A program made the translations under genes and the position numbers. Under the pieces are notes generated by a model, which had not been told where the DNA came from, did no database searches, and saw only the letters and a program-made list of their open reading frames with translations. A DNA stretch of 64,000 bases from Sedimenticola hydrogenitrophicus. GTDB taxonomy: Bacteria; Pseudomonadota; Gammaproteobacteria; Chromatiales; Chromatiaceae. Position 1 is the first letter of the stretch. Each line of letters starts with the position of its first letter. Below, piece after piece: positions 33,140-41,407 of the stretch. The stretch is from the NCBI RefSeq assembly GCF_029017505.1, contig NZ_JAQGEI010000007.1:96258-160257 (forward strand), read 5' to 3'.

Positions 33140-33883
33140 ATGATCGAACTCTCCGGTATCAGCATCCTCTCCGCCTTTGGCGCCGGACTGATCTCTTTCC
33201 TCTCGCCCTGCGTGCTGCCCCTGGTGCCTGGTTATCTCTCCTACATCGGCGGCCAGTCGCTGGAGGAACTACGCACCTACGGTCCATCGTCAAAAGAGAC
33301 CCTGATCATTCTCGGCCTGAGTCTCTGCTTCGTGCTCGGTTTCTCCACCGTCTTCATCGCCTTCGGCGCCAGTGCGACGGCCCTCGGCCGGCTGCTGATC
33401 AGCTACCGCTACGAGATGAACATTGTCGGCGGCATTATCGTGATCGTCTTCGGCCTGTTCATGACCGGCATCGTGAAGCTCAACCTGTTGCAGCGGGAGC
33501 TTCGCATCCACAGCGCGCTGCCCGGCGGCAAGGCCCTCTCCTCCTACCTGCTGGGCCTTGCCTTCGCCTTCGGTTGGACACCCTGTATCGGCCCGATCCT
33601 GGGCGCCATCCTGACCGTCAGCGCCACCTCGGGGCTGATCGGCAGCGGCACCACCCTGCTGGCCATCTACTCTATTGGACTCGGCGTTCCGTTCATTCTC
33701 GCCGCCCTGTTTACCGACCAGTTTCTGCATCACGCCAAGCGCTTCCGGCGGCACGGCCCGCTTATCCACCGGATCGCCGGCGTCATCCTGATCATTATGG
33801 GCATTGCCATGGTGACCGGTTACCTGAACCGCATGTCGATCTGGTTGCTGCAGAACCTGACCTGGTTCAACAACCTGGGCTAG
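33140..33883 (+). CDS. ccdA: CcdA-type cytochrome c biogenesis / thiol-reductant membrane protein
   Basis: A 247-residue inner-membrane protein with six predicted helices and the two family cysteine motifs: 'LSPCVLPLVPGYLSYIGG' in helix 1 and 'GWTPCIGPILGA' in helix 4. CcdA/DsbD transmembrane domains pass electrons from cytoplasmic thioredoxin to periplasmic thiols, keeping the CxxCH cysteines of apocytochromes reduced. It sits between two c-type cytochrome genes with short gaps (53 and 77 bp), which fits a role in their maturation. No periplasmic thioredoxin partner is encoded next to it. Confidence 0.93.
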   Translation: MIELSGISILSAFGAGLISFLSPCVLPLVPGYLSYIGGQSLEELRTYGPSSKETLIILGLSLCFVLGFSTVFIAFGASATALGRLLISYRYEMNIVGGIIVIVFGLFMTGIVKLNLLQRELRIHSALPGGKALSSYLLGLAFAFGWTPCIGPILGAILTVSATSGLIGSGTTLLAIYSIGLGVPFILAALFTDQFLHHAKRFRRHGPLIHRIAGVILIIMGIAMVTGYLNRMSIWLLQNLTWFNNLG

Positions 33884-33960
33884 CGTGCCGGTTCATCCAC
33901 GCAGCCCGACCCTGTTTACAACCACTTTCTGTTCAATGGCCATAGCCAATCGAGGACCAC

Positions 33961-34392
33961 ATGAGAACTACCGAAATCATCCAGATCGTCGTCATCTCTT
34001 CCGCCCTGCTGGGTGGCATTGCGGTTGCGGTGGGAAAGTTCACCGGCTCATCTTCAGCGCCGTCCACGGCCGACATCAAGGTGCCTGAGTTGTCCCGGTT
34101 GGCCAGCAAGGGGAAGGTTGCCTACAACAACAGCTGCAGCAGTTGCCATGGCGAGAACGGAGCGGGCAGCCAAGCCGGCCCGCCGCTGGTGAATGATGTC
34201 TACAACCCCGGCCACCACGCCGACGAGGCGTTTTTTCGCGCGGTGAAGAACGGGGTGAAACAGCATCACTGGCCCTTCGGCGACATGCCCCCACGGCCGG
34301 AGGTGTCACAAAAAGAGGTGGCCAACATTATTGACTATGTGCGCGAACTGCAGGAGGCCAATGGCATTGTCTATCGGGCGCACCGCATGTAG
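33961..34392 (+). CDS. Mono-haem cytochrome c, membrane-anchored
   Basis: A 143-residue cytochrome with an uncleaved-looking N-terminal helix (residues ~7-26), haem motif C59-S-S-C-H63 and Met109 in 'FGDMP' as probable axial ligand. It is paralogous to the lipoprotein cytochrome upstream over 'GPPLVNDVYNPGHHADEAFF' and 'GVKQHHWPFGDMP'. Both have His-rich segments before the Met ligand. The start codon has 'cgagga' close upstream. Together with ccdA and the other cytochrome it forms a three-gene unit; the electron donor and acceptor are unknown. Confidence 0.9.
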   Translation: MRTTEIIQIVVISSALLGGIAVAVGKFTGSSSAPSTADIKVPELSRLASKGKVAYNNSCSSCHGENGAGSQAGPPLVNDVYNPGHHADEAFFRAVKNGVKQHHWPFGDMPPRPEVSQKEVANIIDYVRELQEANGIVYRAHRM

Positions 34393-34498
34393 CCGGTCCC
34401 GCAGGGTGTCGTTGCTGGCAGAAAAAGCGGTGAGCCACAATGCGGGTAAGACGAACACCCCGGCACCTTCCCGGTACCGGAACGGTAAAGGTTCATTA

Positions 34499-34568
34499 CT
34501 CTCGCCAAGACGCCAAGAGCGCAAAGATGAAACGCAGCAATCGGTTTTCCTTGGCGTCTTGGCGAGAG
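34499..34568. repeat. Intergenic repeat C, copy 3 (70 bp, perfect 19-bp arms)
   Basis: 'ctctcgccaagacgccaag' (34499-34517) and its exact complement (34550-34568) enclose a 32-bp centre containing 'gcgcaaag'. It is the shortest and best preserved member of this repeat family. It lies between convergent genes and could terminate transcription from either side. The rest of the 268-bp gap has no feature I can support. Confidence 0.7.
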
Positions 34569-34660
34569 TCCATTTGCCATCTGTCATCCTAAGGCGCTCG
34601 ACCCATGCATAGGTCAACCCAGACCAGTCCCCCGGTTGAGCCGGTGGATCACCCTGGCAT

Positions 34661-34900
34661 TCAACGCTGCTTGTGGCTGCCGTCGCACAGGGGTTTGTGA
34701 CCAGACCCCTTGCAGCCGCAGAAGTAGACCGTCCCGGACTCCGTGGCTTCGTATTTGATCGGGCGGAACTCGGTGACCTTGTGGGAACCGTCGCAGAATG
34801 GTTGGGTTGCGCTCCGGCCACAGGCACACCAGAAATAGGTCTTGCCCTGCTCCACTTCCACGGCGAAGGGGCTATCGGCGGCGCGTACGGGTTCACTCAT
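34661..34900 (-). CDS. Double CDGSH iron-sulfur protein
   Basis: A 79-residue protein with two CDGSH-type motifs: 'WCACGRSATQPFCDGSH' (C-x-C-x8-C-D-G-S-H) and 'FCGCKGSGHKPLCDGSH'. Each should bind one 2Fe-2S cluster through three Cys and one His, as in bacterial mitoNEET-related proteins. The role is probably redox or cluster handling in the cytoplasm; no signal peptide is present. The start at 34900 fits 'gaggagcaacagg' upstream. It is transcribed toward the cytochrome genes and is not in their operon. Confidence 0.92.
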   Translation of the reverse strand: MSEPVRAADSPFAVEVEQGKTYFWCACGRSATQPFCDGSHKVTEFRPIKYEATESGTVYFCGCKGSGHKPLCDGSHKQR

Positions 34901-35000
34901 CTCCTGTTGCTCCTCGATCCGGCCGCGACTCAAGCAGTACGGCTCGCCCTAAGCTTAGCCCATCGGCAGGCCGTAATATGAACAGGATTTGTGTTGAAAA

Positions 35001-35270
35001 TCAGATCGCAAACATCGCTTCCAGGTCGTGCCGCGAGTAGGCCTTGAATGCCAGCATGGTGTCGGTCTTCTCGATGCCGTCGATCTTGACCAGTTGCTCG
35101 GTCACCAAGCGGGCCAGATCGTCGTTTTGCGCGACGCGCACGATGGCCACCAGATCATAGTTGCCGGTTACCGAATAGACCTCGGACACCTCCTGCATCT
35201 CGGCCAGCTCCTCGGCGATCTCATTGATCCGGGTACGCACCACGTTCAGTAGGATAATCGATGTAATCAT
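35001..35270 (-). CDS. Stand-alone Lrp/AsnC ligand-binding (RAM) domain protein
   Basis: An 89-residue protein equal to the C-terminal RAM/ACT-like half of Lrp regulators ('VVRTRINEIAEELAEMQEV', 'YSVTGNYDLVAIVRV', 'KTDTMLAFKAYS') with no helix-turn-helix. Such short forms are known in bacteria and archaea and bind amino acids or modulate full-length Lrp proteins. Two full-length Lrp regulators are encoded elsewhere in the window, so hetero-oligomers are conceivable. The start at 35270 follows 'aggagatcaagccg'. Confidence 0.88.
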   Translation of the reverse strand: MITSIILLNVVRTRINEIAEELAEMQEVSEVYSVTGNYDLVAIVRVAQNDDLARLVTEQLVKIDGIEKTDTMLAFKAYSRHDLEAMFAI

Positions 35271-35502
35271 CGGCTTGATCTCCTGGGACGGTAATGTTGG
35301 GTTCCACAACAGGCAGGGGGCCTCGTCTCCCCCTACCCACTCCGCTGCTTTGGGTAAATTCTCGCACAGGACGCTTCATCCGATCCACAACCGGAAGCGG
35401 ACAAAACGGGCATACACTCCGCTCGCGGGATGGGCAGGGCGCCACACCCCGGCAGCGGTCCATGGTCGGCACGGAAACCGGGCGTGGCTGCAACCTGGCC
35501 GG

Positions 35503-36003
35503 TTACATGGCCATTTCGAGATCATCCTGGACCCGGTCGATTCCGGCCTGGGCGCAGGCCTCGTCGGTCTCGCCGGAAGGCGCGCCACTCACCCCCACCG
35601 CGCCCAGCAGCATGCCGCCGGCCTGGATCGGCAGACCGCCGGCGGACATCACCAGCCCCCGCACCCGACCGATCGGGGTATTGGCACGGGACACCAGCTG
35701 GGAAGTGGCGGCATTGAAATTGGCCGCGGTGAAGGCCTTCTGCCGGCTGATCTCCACGGTGATGGGCGCGGCGATGGTATCCCGCGACATCGCCTGAATG
35801 ACACCGTCACGGTCGACCACCGTGACCCCGATCTGGATCCCCTCCTTGCGGCAGGCATCGATGGCGCCCTGGGCGATCTCCCGGGCCGTCTCCAGGGTGA
35901 GGCGCTGGATATTGACCGTGCGGGATGCCTCGTCGGCGGCGGCGGGAAACGACAGGGCCACCAGACAAAGGACACCCAGGCTTCTGTTTTTATTCATTTT
36001 CAT
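35503..36003 (-). CDS. Exported GlcG/HbpS-like (DUF336) protein
   Basis: A 166-residue protein with a signal peptide (cut near 'FPAAADEA', residue ~24) and the GlcG/HbpS fold: 'LTLETAREIAQGAIDACRKE', 'VTVVDRDGVIQAMSRD', 'SRQKAFTAANF' and the Gly-rich 'GGLPIQAGGMLLGAVGVSG'. Family members bind haem or small ligands, or sit in glycolate operons. The start at 36003 has an excellent 'aggaggagata' site. It is monocistronic and may bind haem in the periplasm. Confidence 0.88.
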   Translation of the reverse strand: MKMNKNRSLGVLCLVALSFPAAADEASRTVNIQRLTLETAREIAQGAIDACRKEGIQIGVTVVDRDGVIQAMSRDTIAAPITVEISRQKAFTAANFNAATSQLVSRANTPIGRVRGLVMSAGGLPIQAGGMLLGAVGVSGAPSGETDEACAQAGIDRVQDDLEMAM

Positions 36004-36106
36004 TATCTCCTCCTGTGAGCTTGCACCGGCCATTGTAACGGTTTACCGCGGCAACAGAATTGTGGAAAACCTCAGTATTGTCGCAGTCACCTTGCCCACC
36101 GGCCTC

Positions 36107-37324
36107 TCAGAGCCTCAACCAGCCCCGCCGATGGATCCAGGTCACCAGCATCCCCAGCAGAAACGCCAGTCCGACATTCCAGATGGCGCTGGCGGCGGTG
36201 ATCAGGGTGATGAACCGCTCCGCTTTCCGCGGGTCAAGCCGGCCGCTACCGAGTGCCAGTTGCGAACCGGTGATGAACAGGATCACCCCGAGTATGGCGG
36301 TCGGCAGCAGGCCCAGCAGCAGCTCCACCGAACTGCTGAAAAACAGCGCGCCCAGCAGCAGGATGATGCCGAGTATGATCGGCGCGCCACCGGTGCGGGC
36401 GCCGAACGCCACGTGCCCGGCCATGCCGCCGGCCCCGTGACACATGGGCACCCCACCCACTGCCGAGCCAAACAGATTCATCAGCCCGGTGGAGACCGCC
36501 ACCCCCCGGTCGCTTACCGGCCGGTCCGGAAACAGCCGGTTGTTCTCCTCGCGGATCGCCAGCAGCGCATTGCCCAGGGTGAGCGGTAGCTGGGGCAGCG
36601 CCAGGAACAGGGTACCGGTCAACAGATCGGCCCAGGTGAGCTCGGACAATGCAAAAGCCGGCAGGCGAAACTCCATGGACACCGTCGCCAGGGCATCGAG
36701 CGTGCCGGGATTGAGCAGCACACCGCACAGCAGCCCGAACACCAGCAGTGCCAGCATGGCGGGGACCCTCCGGCTGCTCAACAGCAGAATGGTTCCGGTC
36801 AATCCGGCCGCCGCGATGTACCAGTGGGCGGCCATCAACTTCACCCCTTCCAGCATAAAGCTCATGCCCAGCCCGAGGATGATGCCCATGAGCACGGGGC
36901 GGCTGACCAGCCGGCCGATTCGCTCGGCGGTGCCGCTGAGCCCCAGCAACAACCAGATCAGGCCGGTGACCAGTCCGGCGGCAAAGATGGCCGGTACGGT
37001 CACGGCGATATGGGCCCCCTGGGTCGCCACCACCGCGCCGATCGCCTTCATCGGCTGCACCGGAAACGGTGTCCGGTAATAGGCGCCGCAGATCATCAGC
37101 ACCACGCCAAACGCAAACAGCACGCCCAGTGGATCAACCTTGGCCACGCTGATATAGGCGACGACAAAGGGGATCAGGGTACCCAGGTCGCCAAAGGCGC
37201 CGGCCCACTCCATGCGGTCGAAGCGGTTGCGCGGCCGATGCGGGGCGGAGCCGTGCTCCCCGCCCGGTCGCGCGGCGGCCGGCCGGTCCGGGTTCGCGTC
37301 CCTGTTCCCTTGCGTATCAATCAC
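36107..37324 (-). CDS. MOT1-type molybdate/sulfate transporter
   Basis: A ~405-residue inner-membrane protein with 10-11 helices after a 40-residue Arg/Pro-rich cytoplasmic N-terminus. Conserved MOT1 stretches are 'GAFGDLGTLIPFVVAY', 'TPFPVQPMKAIGAVV', 'PQLPLTLGNALLAI' and 'GGVPMCHGAGGMAGHVAFG'. The family imports molybdate in plants and is assumed to carry molybdate or sulfate in bacteria. A molybdate supply would serve the molybdopterin enzyme encoded at 49649-52366, though the genes are not adjacent. The start is GTG with 'aggag' five bases upstream. Confidence 0.88.
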   Translation of the reverse strand: MIDTQGNRDANPDRPAAARPGGEHGSAPHRPRNRFDRMEWAGAFGDLGTLIPFVVAYISVAKVDPLGVLFAFGVVLMICGAYYRTPFPVQPMKAIGAVVATQGAHIAVTVPAIFAAGLVTGLIWLLLGLSGTAERIGRLVSRPVLMGIILGLGMSFMLEGVKLMAAHWYIAAAGLTGTILLLSSRRVPAMLALLVFGLLCGVLLNPGTLDALATVSMEFRLPAFALSELTWADLLTGTLFLALPQLPLTLGNALLAIREENNRLFPDRPVSDRGVAVSTGLMNLFGSAVGGVPMCHGAGGMAGHVAFGARTGGAPIILGIILLLGALFFSSSVELLLGLLPTAILGVILFITGSQLALGSGRLDPRKAERFITLITAASAIWNVGLAFLLGMLVTWIHRRGWLRL

Positions 37325-37364
37325 GGCATCTCCTGTGGTCGCGCCATCCCTTCAACGGGCACCT

Positions 37365-37796
37365 TCAGAGCGACGCCCAGGCGGTCAGATAGACCACCGA
37401 AATATAGCGCAGCGCCTTGCCGGTGCCCACCAGCAGCAGGAACGGCCACAGACGCACTTTCATGGTACCGGCGATCAGGGTCAGGGCGTCACCCACGACC
37501 GGCGTCCATGCCAACAGCAGGCTCCAGATACCGTAACGCTGAAACCAGCGCTGTGCCTTGTCGATCTGGTTCTGATTGAAATAGAACCAGCGGCGATCCT
37601 GAAAATGCAGCAGATACCAACCCAGCAGCCAGTTGACCACCGCGCCAAGGGTATTACCCAGCGTGGCGATCGCCACCAGCGTGGCCGCATCTCCCCCATC
37701 CCGCAACAGGGCAAACAGGATCGCTTCGGAATAGAACGGAAATATGGTGGCGGCCAGAAAGGCGGAGCTGAACAACAACAGGTAGGAGAGGATCAT
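37365..37796 (-). CDS. YqaA family membrane protein (DedA/SNARE-associated superfamily)
   Basis: A 143-residue inner-membrane protein. The characteristic YqaA/DedA-like stretch is 'ATLGNTLGAVVNWLLGWYL' (residues ~45-63), followed by 'RYGIWSLLLAWTPVVGDALT' (~88-107) with the conserved P-x-x-G-D. Related DedA proteins transport or flip undecaprenyl phosphate and phospholipids; YqaA itself is uncharacterised. It precedes the MOT1 gene by 40 bp on the same strand, so they may be co-transcribed. Confidence 0.9.
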   Translation of the reverse strand: MILSYLLLFSSAFLAATIFPFYSEAILFALLRDGGDAATLVAIATLGNTLGAVVNWLLGWYLLHFQDRRWFYFNQNQIDKAQRWFQRYGIWSLLLAWTPVVGDALTLIAGTMKVRLWPFLLLVGTGKALRYISVVYLTAWASL

Positions 37797-38111
37797 GCCT
37801 TATCCTGCAACAACCTGCGAAACAGCGCAATCCGCGATGGCGGGTACAACGGGTGTGGCAGATGCCACTGTGCACCGAAGCTTCGGTGCTCCGTGGTGGA
37901 TTCCACTGCCGGGACCATCCGGTACAGCCCCAACCCACCCTGAGATCAGGGGAGGGCCAATCTAAACGGCATCCTCCTAGGGAGGCGAGACCCTGCCGTG
38001 TCGCTCGGTCGCCTGCAGGCCCGGCGGTTGACTCCGGATTTGGGCGCAGGGAAAATGCGCCTTTCTCAGTGGTCTTGCCCAAGGCTGCGTCAGTGCAGAA
38101 CCCATATAATC
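37797..38111. promoter_or_regulatory. Divergent intergenic region with an 18-bp perfect palindrome
   Basis: This gap separates yqaA and the M48 lipoprotein gene, transcribed apart. It contains the perfect palindrome 'gcaccgaagcttcggtgc' (37872-37889), a possible operator or hairpin. About 20 bp further are shorter complementary pieces ('gtggattccactg'). No gene is supported. Promoters for both sides should lie here, but I cannot assign boxes with confidence. Confidence 0.4.
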
Positions 38112-39173
38112 ATGAAGAAAAATATCCCTGCCGCCGTTTCTCTCCTCCTGTGGACGCTTGCCGGCTGCGTCTCGCCTACTCTGAAACAGGGCGAGGTCGC
38201 CCAACAGCGCACCGCCGAGGAGAAGGCCTACCAGAGCCGGCTGCAGGTGGAGCGCATCTTCGAGTACCAGAAGCAGATCGAGCGCCTGGGCAGTCCGCTG
38301 CTCAAGGCGGCATTGCCGTTCTGCAAAGAGGACCAAGCCTCCAGCCTCGGCCTCTATGCGGACAACATCGAGGCCTGGTCGGGAGAGTACCGGCTGGCGG
38401 CGACGGAGCTGTTCGGGCTGGACCAGGCGCTGAAGGTGACCTTCGTGCAGGAGGGGTCGGCCGCAGCCAGGGCCGGTCTGCGGAGCGGGGACATTCTGCT
38501 CAGCGTCGACGGCAGGACGACCCTCGGCGGTCCCGGGGCGCCGACCGATTTCGCGCGTCTGGTAGCCAGGTCGCGGGAGGGGGGCGAGGCGCGGGAGCTG
38601 GCCCTGGAGGTGCTGCGTGAGGGCCACAGCGAGACTCTGCGCGTACTGCCCGATGAGGCCTGCGGTTACCCCCTCAACGTGCTGATGCACAACGCCATCA
38701 ACGCCTATGCCGATGGCGATCGCGTCTACATCACCTCGGGGCTGCTGCGCTTTGCCGAGCGCGACGAGGAGGTCGCCCTGGTGCTGGCCCACGAGATCGC
38801 CCACAACGCCCTGAACCACATCGAGGCTAAAATCGAGAACGCCCGCTCGGCCAGCATCTTCGACCTGGTCGCCGCGGCCTACGGCATTAACACCTCGGGC
38901 CTGTTCGCACGCCTGGGGGCGAACACCTACAGCAAGGAGTTCGAAGGGGAGGCCGACTATCTGGGCCTCTACATCCTGGCGCGGGCCGGCTTCAGCCTGG
39001 ACGGGCTGGACGGCTTCTGGCAACGGATGGCCAGCGAGGACCTGCACAGCAACCGCGATTCCATCCTGCGCAGCCACCCGATCACCGCCGAACGGGCGGT
39101 GGCCATCCGCCAGTCCATCGCCGAGATCGAGGCCAAGCGGAAGGCCGGGGAGCCTCTGCTCCCCAACCAGTGA
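38112..39173 (+). CDS. M48 family metalloprotease lipoprotein with embedded PDZ domain
   Basis: A 353-residue predicted lipoprotein (lipobox L-A-G-C, Cys19). Residues ~95-180 form a PDZ domain ('VTFVQEGSAAARAGLRSGDI'). The C-terminal half is an M48 zinc peptidase with HEIAH at 227-231 and the third-ligand region 'EFEGEADYLGLYI'. It resembles BepA/LoiP-type periplasmic proteases that police outer-membrane proteins, although a PDZ insertion before the catalytic domain is less usual. The convergent neighbours are two lipoproteins, one BamE-like, which fits envelope quality control. The start at 38112 is chosen for its signal sequence. Confidence 0.9.
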   Translation: MKKNIPAAVSLLLWTLAGCVSPTLKQGEVAQQRTAEEKAYQSRLQVERIFEYQKQIERLGSPLLKAALPFCKEDQASSLGLYADNIEAWSGEYRLAATELFGLDQALKVTFVQEGSAAARAGLRSGDILLSVDGRTTLGGPGAPTDFARLVARSREGGEARELALEVLREGHSETLRVLPDEACGYPLNVLMHNAINAYADGDRVYITSGLLRFAERDEEVALVLAHEIAHNALNHIEAKIENARSASIFDLVAAAYGINTSGLFARLGANTYSKEFEGEADYLGLYILARAGFSLDGLDGFWQRMASEDLHSNRDSILRSHPITAERAVAIRQSIAEIEAKRKAGEPLLPNQ

Positions 39174-39196
39174 TCCCGGGTATGCGGCCCGCCCGT

Positions 39197-39928
39197 TCAG
39201 CCCTGGTCGTCTTTCACCAGTCCCAGGGTCTTGGGCAGGAACTTGTCGCCGAAGGAGGTCTTGGTGCTGGTGTCGAGCAGTTCGCGCAGTCCCTTCAGAC
39301 CGTTCTGCTCGATCTCCCTGGCGGAGTCCTCGAAATCGTAACTGGTGTTCAGCGACTCGATGGAGCTGAACAGCGACTGGTTGGTGCGCAGATCGGTCAC
39401 CGTGAGGGCGTAGGGGAAGTACACCAGGGAGAGGCCGGTCAACGAATAGGCGGTGATGTTGATGTTCAGTCCTCGCGCCGAGATCAGGTAGTCGATGCCC
39501 TGATCGAGTAGGGCCTGGCGCAGTTCCTGCGGGACACTGAAGGGGGCGACGCCCCGGTCCGGGTCGGTGGCCTGGTAGGCGGCCATCTGACCCTGGAGAG
39601 CCTTTTGTTGTTCCGGCGTCAGCAACGCGTCGACGGGGGTGGTGTCGATGCTGCGACCCTGGAATCCCCGGGCGAAGTCATGGCTGAGGTCCCGGTCGAT
39701 ATCCCACATGCCGGCGAACTCGGAGGTGATGCCGCGGGTCTCGATGTAGAAGACCTTGTAGACCTCCTCCTGGTAGCTGAGGCGTTTTTCCGGATAGACG
39801 AAGGCCATCGCCGAGCGGCCGGCCTTGAAGCCCTCGATGTCCGGGGCCTCCATGGGCTTGGTTTCCATGCCGACGCAGCCGCTGAGCAGCAGGGCAAGTG
39901 CGGCGATTGCCAAAAGGGTCTTTCTCAT
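39197..39928 (-). CDS. Lipoprotein of unknown function (243 aa)
   Basis: A predicted lipoprotein with signal 'MRKTLLAIAALALLLSGC' (lipobox L-S-G-C). The mature part has no recognised domain. It carries 'AFVYPEKRLSYQEEVYKVFY' near residue 45 and a hydrophobic strand 'LTGLSLVYFPYALTVTDLRT' near 165. A GTG at 39964 overlaps the stop of the upstream gene but gives a poorer signal sequence. It follows the BamE-like lipoprotein gene by 32 bp, so the two are probably co-transcribed and act together at the envelope. Confidence 0.7.
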   Translation of the reverse strand: MRKTLLAIAALALLLSGCVGMETKPMEAPDIEGFKAGRSAMAFVYPEKRLSYQEEVYKVFYIETRGITSEFAGMWDIDRDLSHDFARGFQGRSIDTTPVDALLTPEQQKALQGQMAAYQATDPDRGVAPFSVPQELRQALLDQGIDYLISARGLNINITAYSLTGLSLVYFPYALTVTDLRTNQSLFSSIESLNTSYDFEDSAREIEQNGLKGLRELLDTSTKTSFGDKFLPKTLGLVKDDQG

Positions 39929-39960
39929 TTTCCAGTCTCTCTTCTCGGTGGTTGTGCCGG

Positions 39961-40353
39961 TCACTGTTTGGCCTGGACAGTCTTGTTGGGGGTGCGCACG
40001 TCGAGCAGTATCCCCTGGTCGTCGAAGACGTAGACCACGGCGGCATCCTTGAACTCGTACTGCCCGTCCTCGCCGGTGCTGGCCTGGAAGGTGGAGACGG
40101 TGCCGGCCCCGGTCGGCACGGCGTAGGTGATACCCATCAGCTCGGCCTCCTCCCGGTAGCCCCAGAACTCGCGGCCGGTGGCCTCGGAGCGGCTCATGTT
40201 GGCGGGCAGCCCCAAGGTGTCCGCCACCTGGCTCTTGTGGGTCTCGCCCACCGTGAAACTAACCTCGGAGAGCGAGGCCTTGTTGCCGATAGTGGGGGCG
40301 CAAGCAGCCAGGGTGGCGGCGATGAGCACGGTCATCAGGATCCGATAGAGCAT
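39961..40353 (-). CDS. BamE/SmpA-like small lipoprotein
   Basis: A 130-residue lipoprotein (lipobox L-A-A-C, Cys18). The stretch 'FTVGETHKSQVADTLGLPAN' followed by 'GREFWGYREE' and 'VVYVFDDQGILLDVRT' has the SmpA/OmlA pattern (start of helix with G-x-t-x-x-x-V, then strands with a Phe/Trp-Tyr and 'v.FD..G.v'). It is probably not the housekeeping BamE but a paralogue with the same fold. A good 'ggagg' site precedes the ATG. It is the first gene of a two-gene unit with the following lipoprotein. Confidence 0.72.
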   Translation of the reverse strand: MLYRILMTVLIAATLAACAPTIGNKASLSEVSFTVGETHKSQVADTLGLPANMSRSEATGREFWGYREEAELMGITYAVPTGAGTVSTFQASTGEDGQYEFKDAAVVYVFDDQGILLDVRTPNKTVQAKQ

Positions 40354-40527
40354 CCTAGTCCTCCAGGGTGTGGTCAGTGCGATGATGATGATGAAGGGTA
40401 GGAAGAATAAACACCCTTTTTGCCCACGTCCAGTGGTCGTTTGCCGTCGCCCCCCCGGTCCGCGACAGGCAGGCGGGGTGTGGGTCGGTGTTACTGGCTC
40501 GGGTGCTTAGGACCCGCCCACTGGCGA

Positions 40528-41004
40528 TCAACGATCGGTATCGGGCAGGCTGAAACGGCCGGACTCCTCCAGATGGACGAAGGGCATCAAGCCGCCGACA
40601 TCGAGTCGCGCCTTGAAGCGGTAATCGAGACTGGCGCGCTGACGTGAGAACAGGTCACCGAACAGACGCACGCTGCCGAACAGATTGGGGCTGGCTTGAA
40701 TCGTAAAGTTCGCCATGCCGTAACCGGGCACGCCGGGCAGATCGGCAGTGGCGCCGCTGAGAATCCGGTGTCCCTCGACCTCGAGGGAATAGCTCATGCC
40801 CTTTAGCGACAACGCGGTCCGGTTGGGATTGATCACCTGAATGCCAATATCGAACACCGGCGCCTGACCGGTGGATTCCGGCGCCAGGGCGAAAGTGGTG
40901 ATATTGACCTGGGGCTTTTCGTAATCGCGCCAGAGACCGGCACAGCCGCTCAGCAGCAGGGAGAGCAGTAGCGCAAAGGCGGCGGGTCGAAAGCTGGGCA
41001 TCAT
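40528..41004 (-). CDS. LEA type-2 (WHy-like) lipoprotein
   Basis: A 158-residue lipoprotein (signal 'FALLLSLLLSGCAG'). The mature part matches the LEA14/WHy beta-sandwich: 'KPQVNITTFALAPESTGQAP', 'FDIGIQVINPNRTALSLKGM' and 'SYSLEVEGHRILSG' are typical, including the N-P-N motif. Bacterial members are thought to protect against desiccation or stress at the envelope. Two adjacent ATGs follow 'cggagaata'. It is single, with 70 bp to ynfA upstream. Confidence 0.88.
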   Translation of the reverse strand: MMPSFRPAAFALLLSLLLSGCAGLWRDYEKPQVNITTFALAPESTGQAPVFDIGIQVINPNRTALSLKGMSYSLEVEGHRILSGATADLPGVPGYGMANFTIQASPNLFGSVRLFGDLFSRQRASLDYRFKARLDVGGLMPFVHLEESGRFSLPDTDR

Positions 41005-41074
41005 TATTCTCCGCTGGGTATTGAATCATCCGCTGCCTGCCTGTCCCGAGCGCGGGCCGGTCCCGACCATCCCC

Positions 41075-41407
41075 TCAACCATAGCGCGGGGCAAACATGA
41101 TGATCCCCATGCCCGTCAATGCCACGGCGGAGCCGATCAGGTCCCAGGGCGTCGGCTGAACGCCATCAACGGCCCAGAGCCAGAGGATGGCGACAAATAC
41201 ATAAACCCCGCCATAGGCCGCATAGACCCGACCGGCGGCGGTCGGATGCAGGGTGAGCAACCAGGCGAATGCCGCGAGACTGAATGCGGCAGGCACCAGC
41301 AACCAGGCGGACCGGCCCTGGTTAAGCCACAGGTACGGCAGATAACAACCCACGATTTCCGCCACTGCGGTGATCAGAAAAAGGCCAAGCGTTTTCACTT
41401 CAGTCAT
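41075..41407 (-). CDS. ynfA: YnfA family (UPF0060) small membrane protein
   Basis: A 110-residue protein with four helices. It matches YnfA closely: '[20 protein letters not shown]', '[20 protein letters not shown]' and '[20 protein letters not shown]'. YnfA belongs to the small multidrug resistance superfamily and has been implicated in drug efflux in Enterobacteriaceae. Its start codon overlaps the end of the HDOD gene by eight bases, so translation is probably coupled. Confidence 0.93.
   Translation of the reverse strand: MTEVKTLGLFLITAVAEIVGCYLPYLWLNQGRSAWLLVPAAFSLAAFAWLLTLHPTAAGRVYAAYGGVYVFVAILWLWAVDGVQPTPWDLIGSAVALTGMGIIMFAPRYG

Noticed and set aside
34306..34896. 196-codon minus-strand frame overlapping the CDGSH gene
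   Set aside because: Out-of-frame reading through a cytochrome gene end and a repeat. The CDGSH frame explains the conserved sequence.
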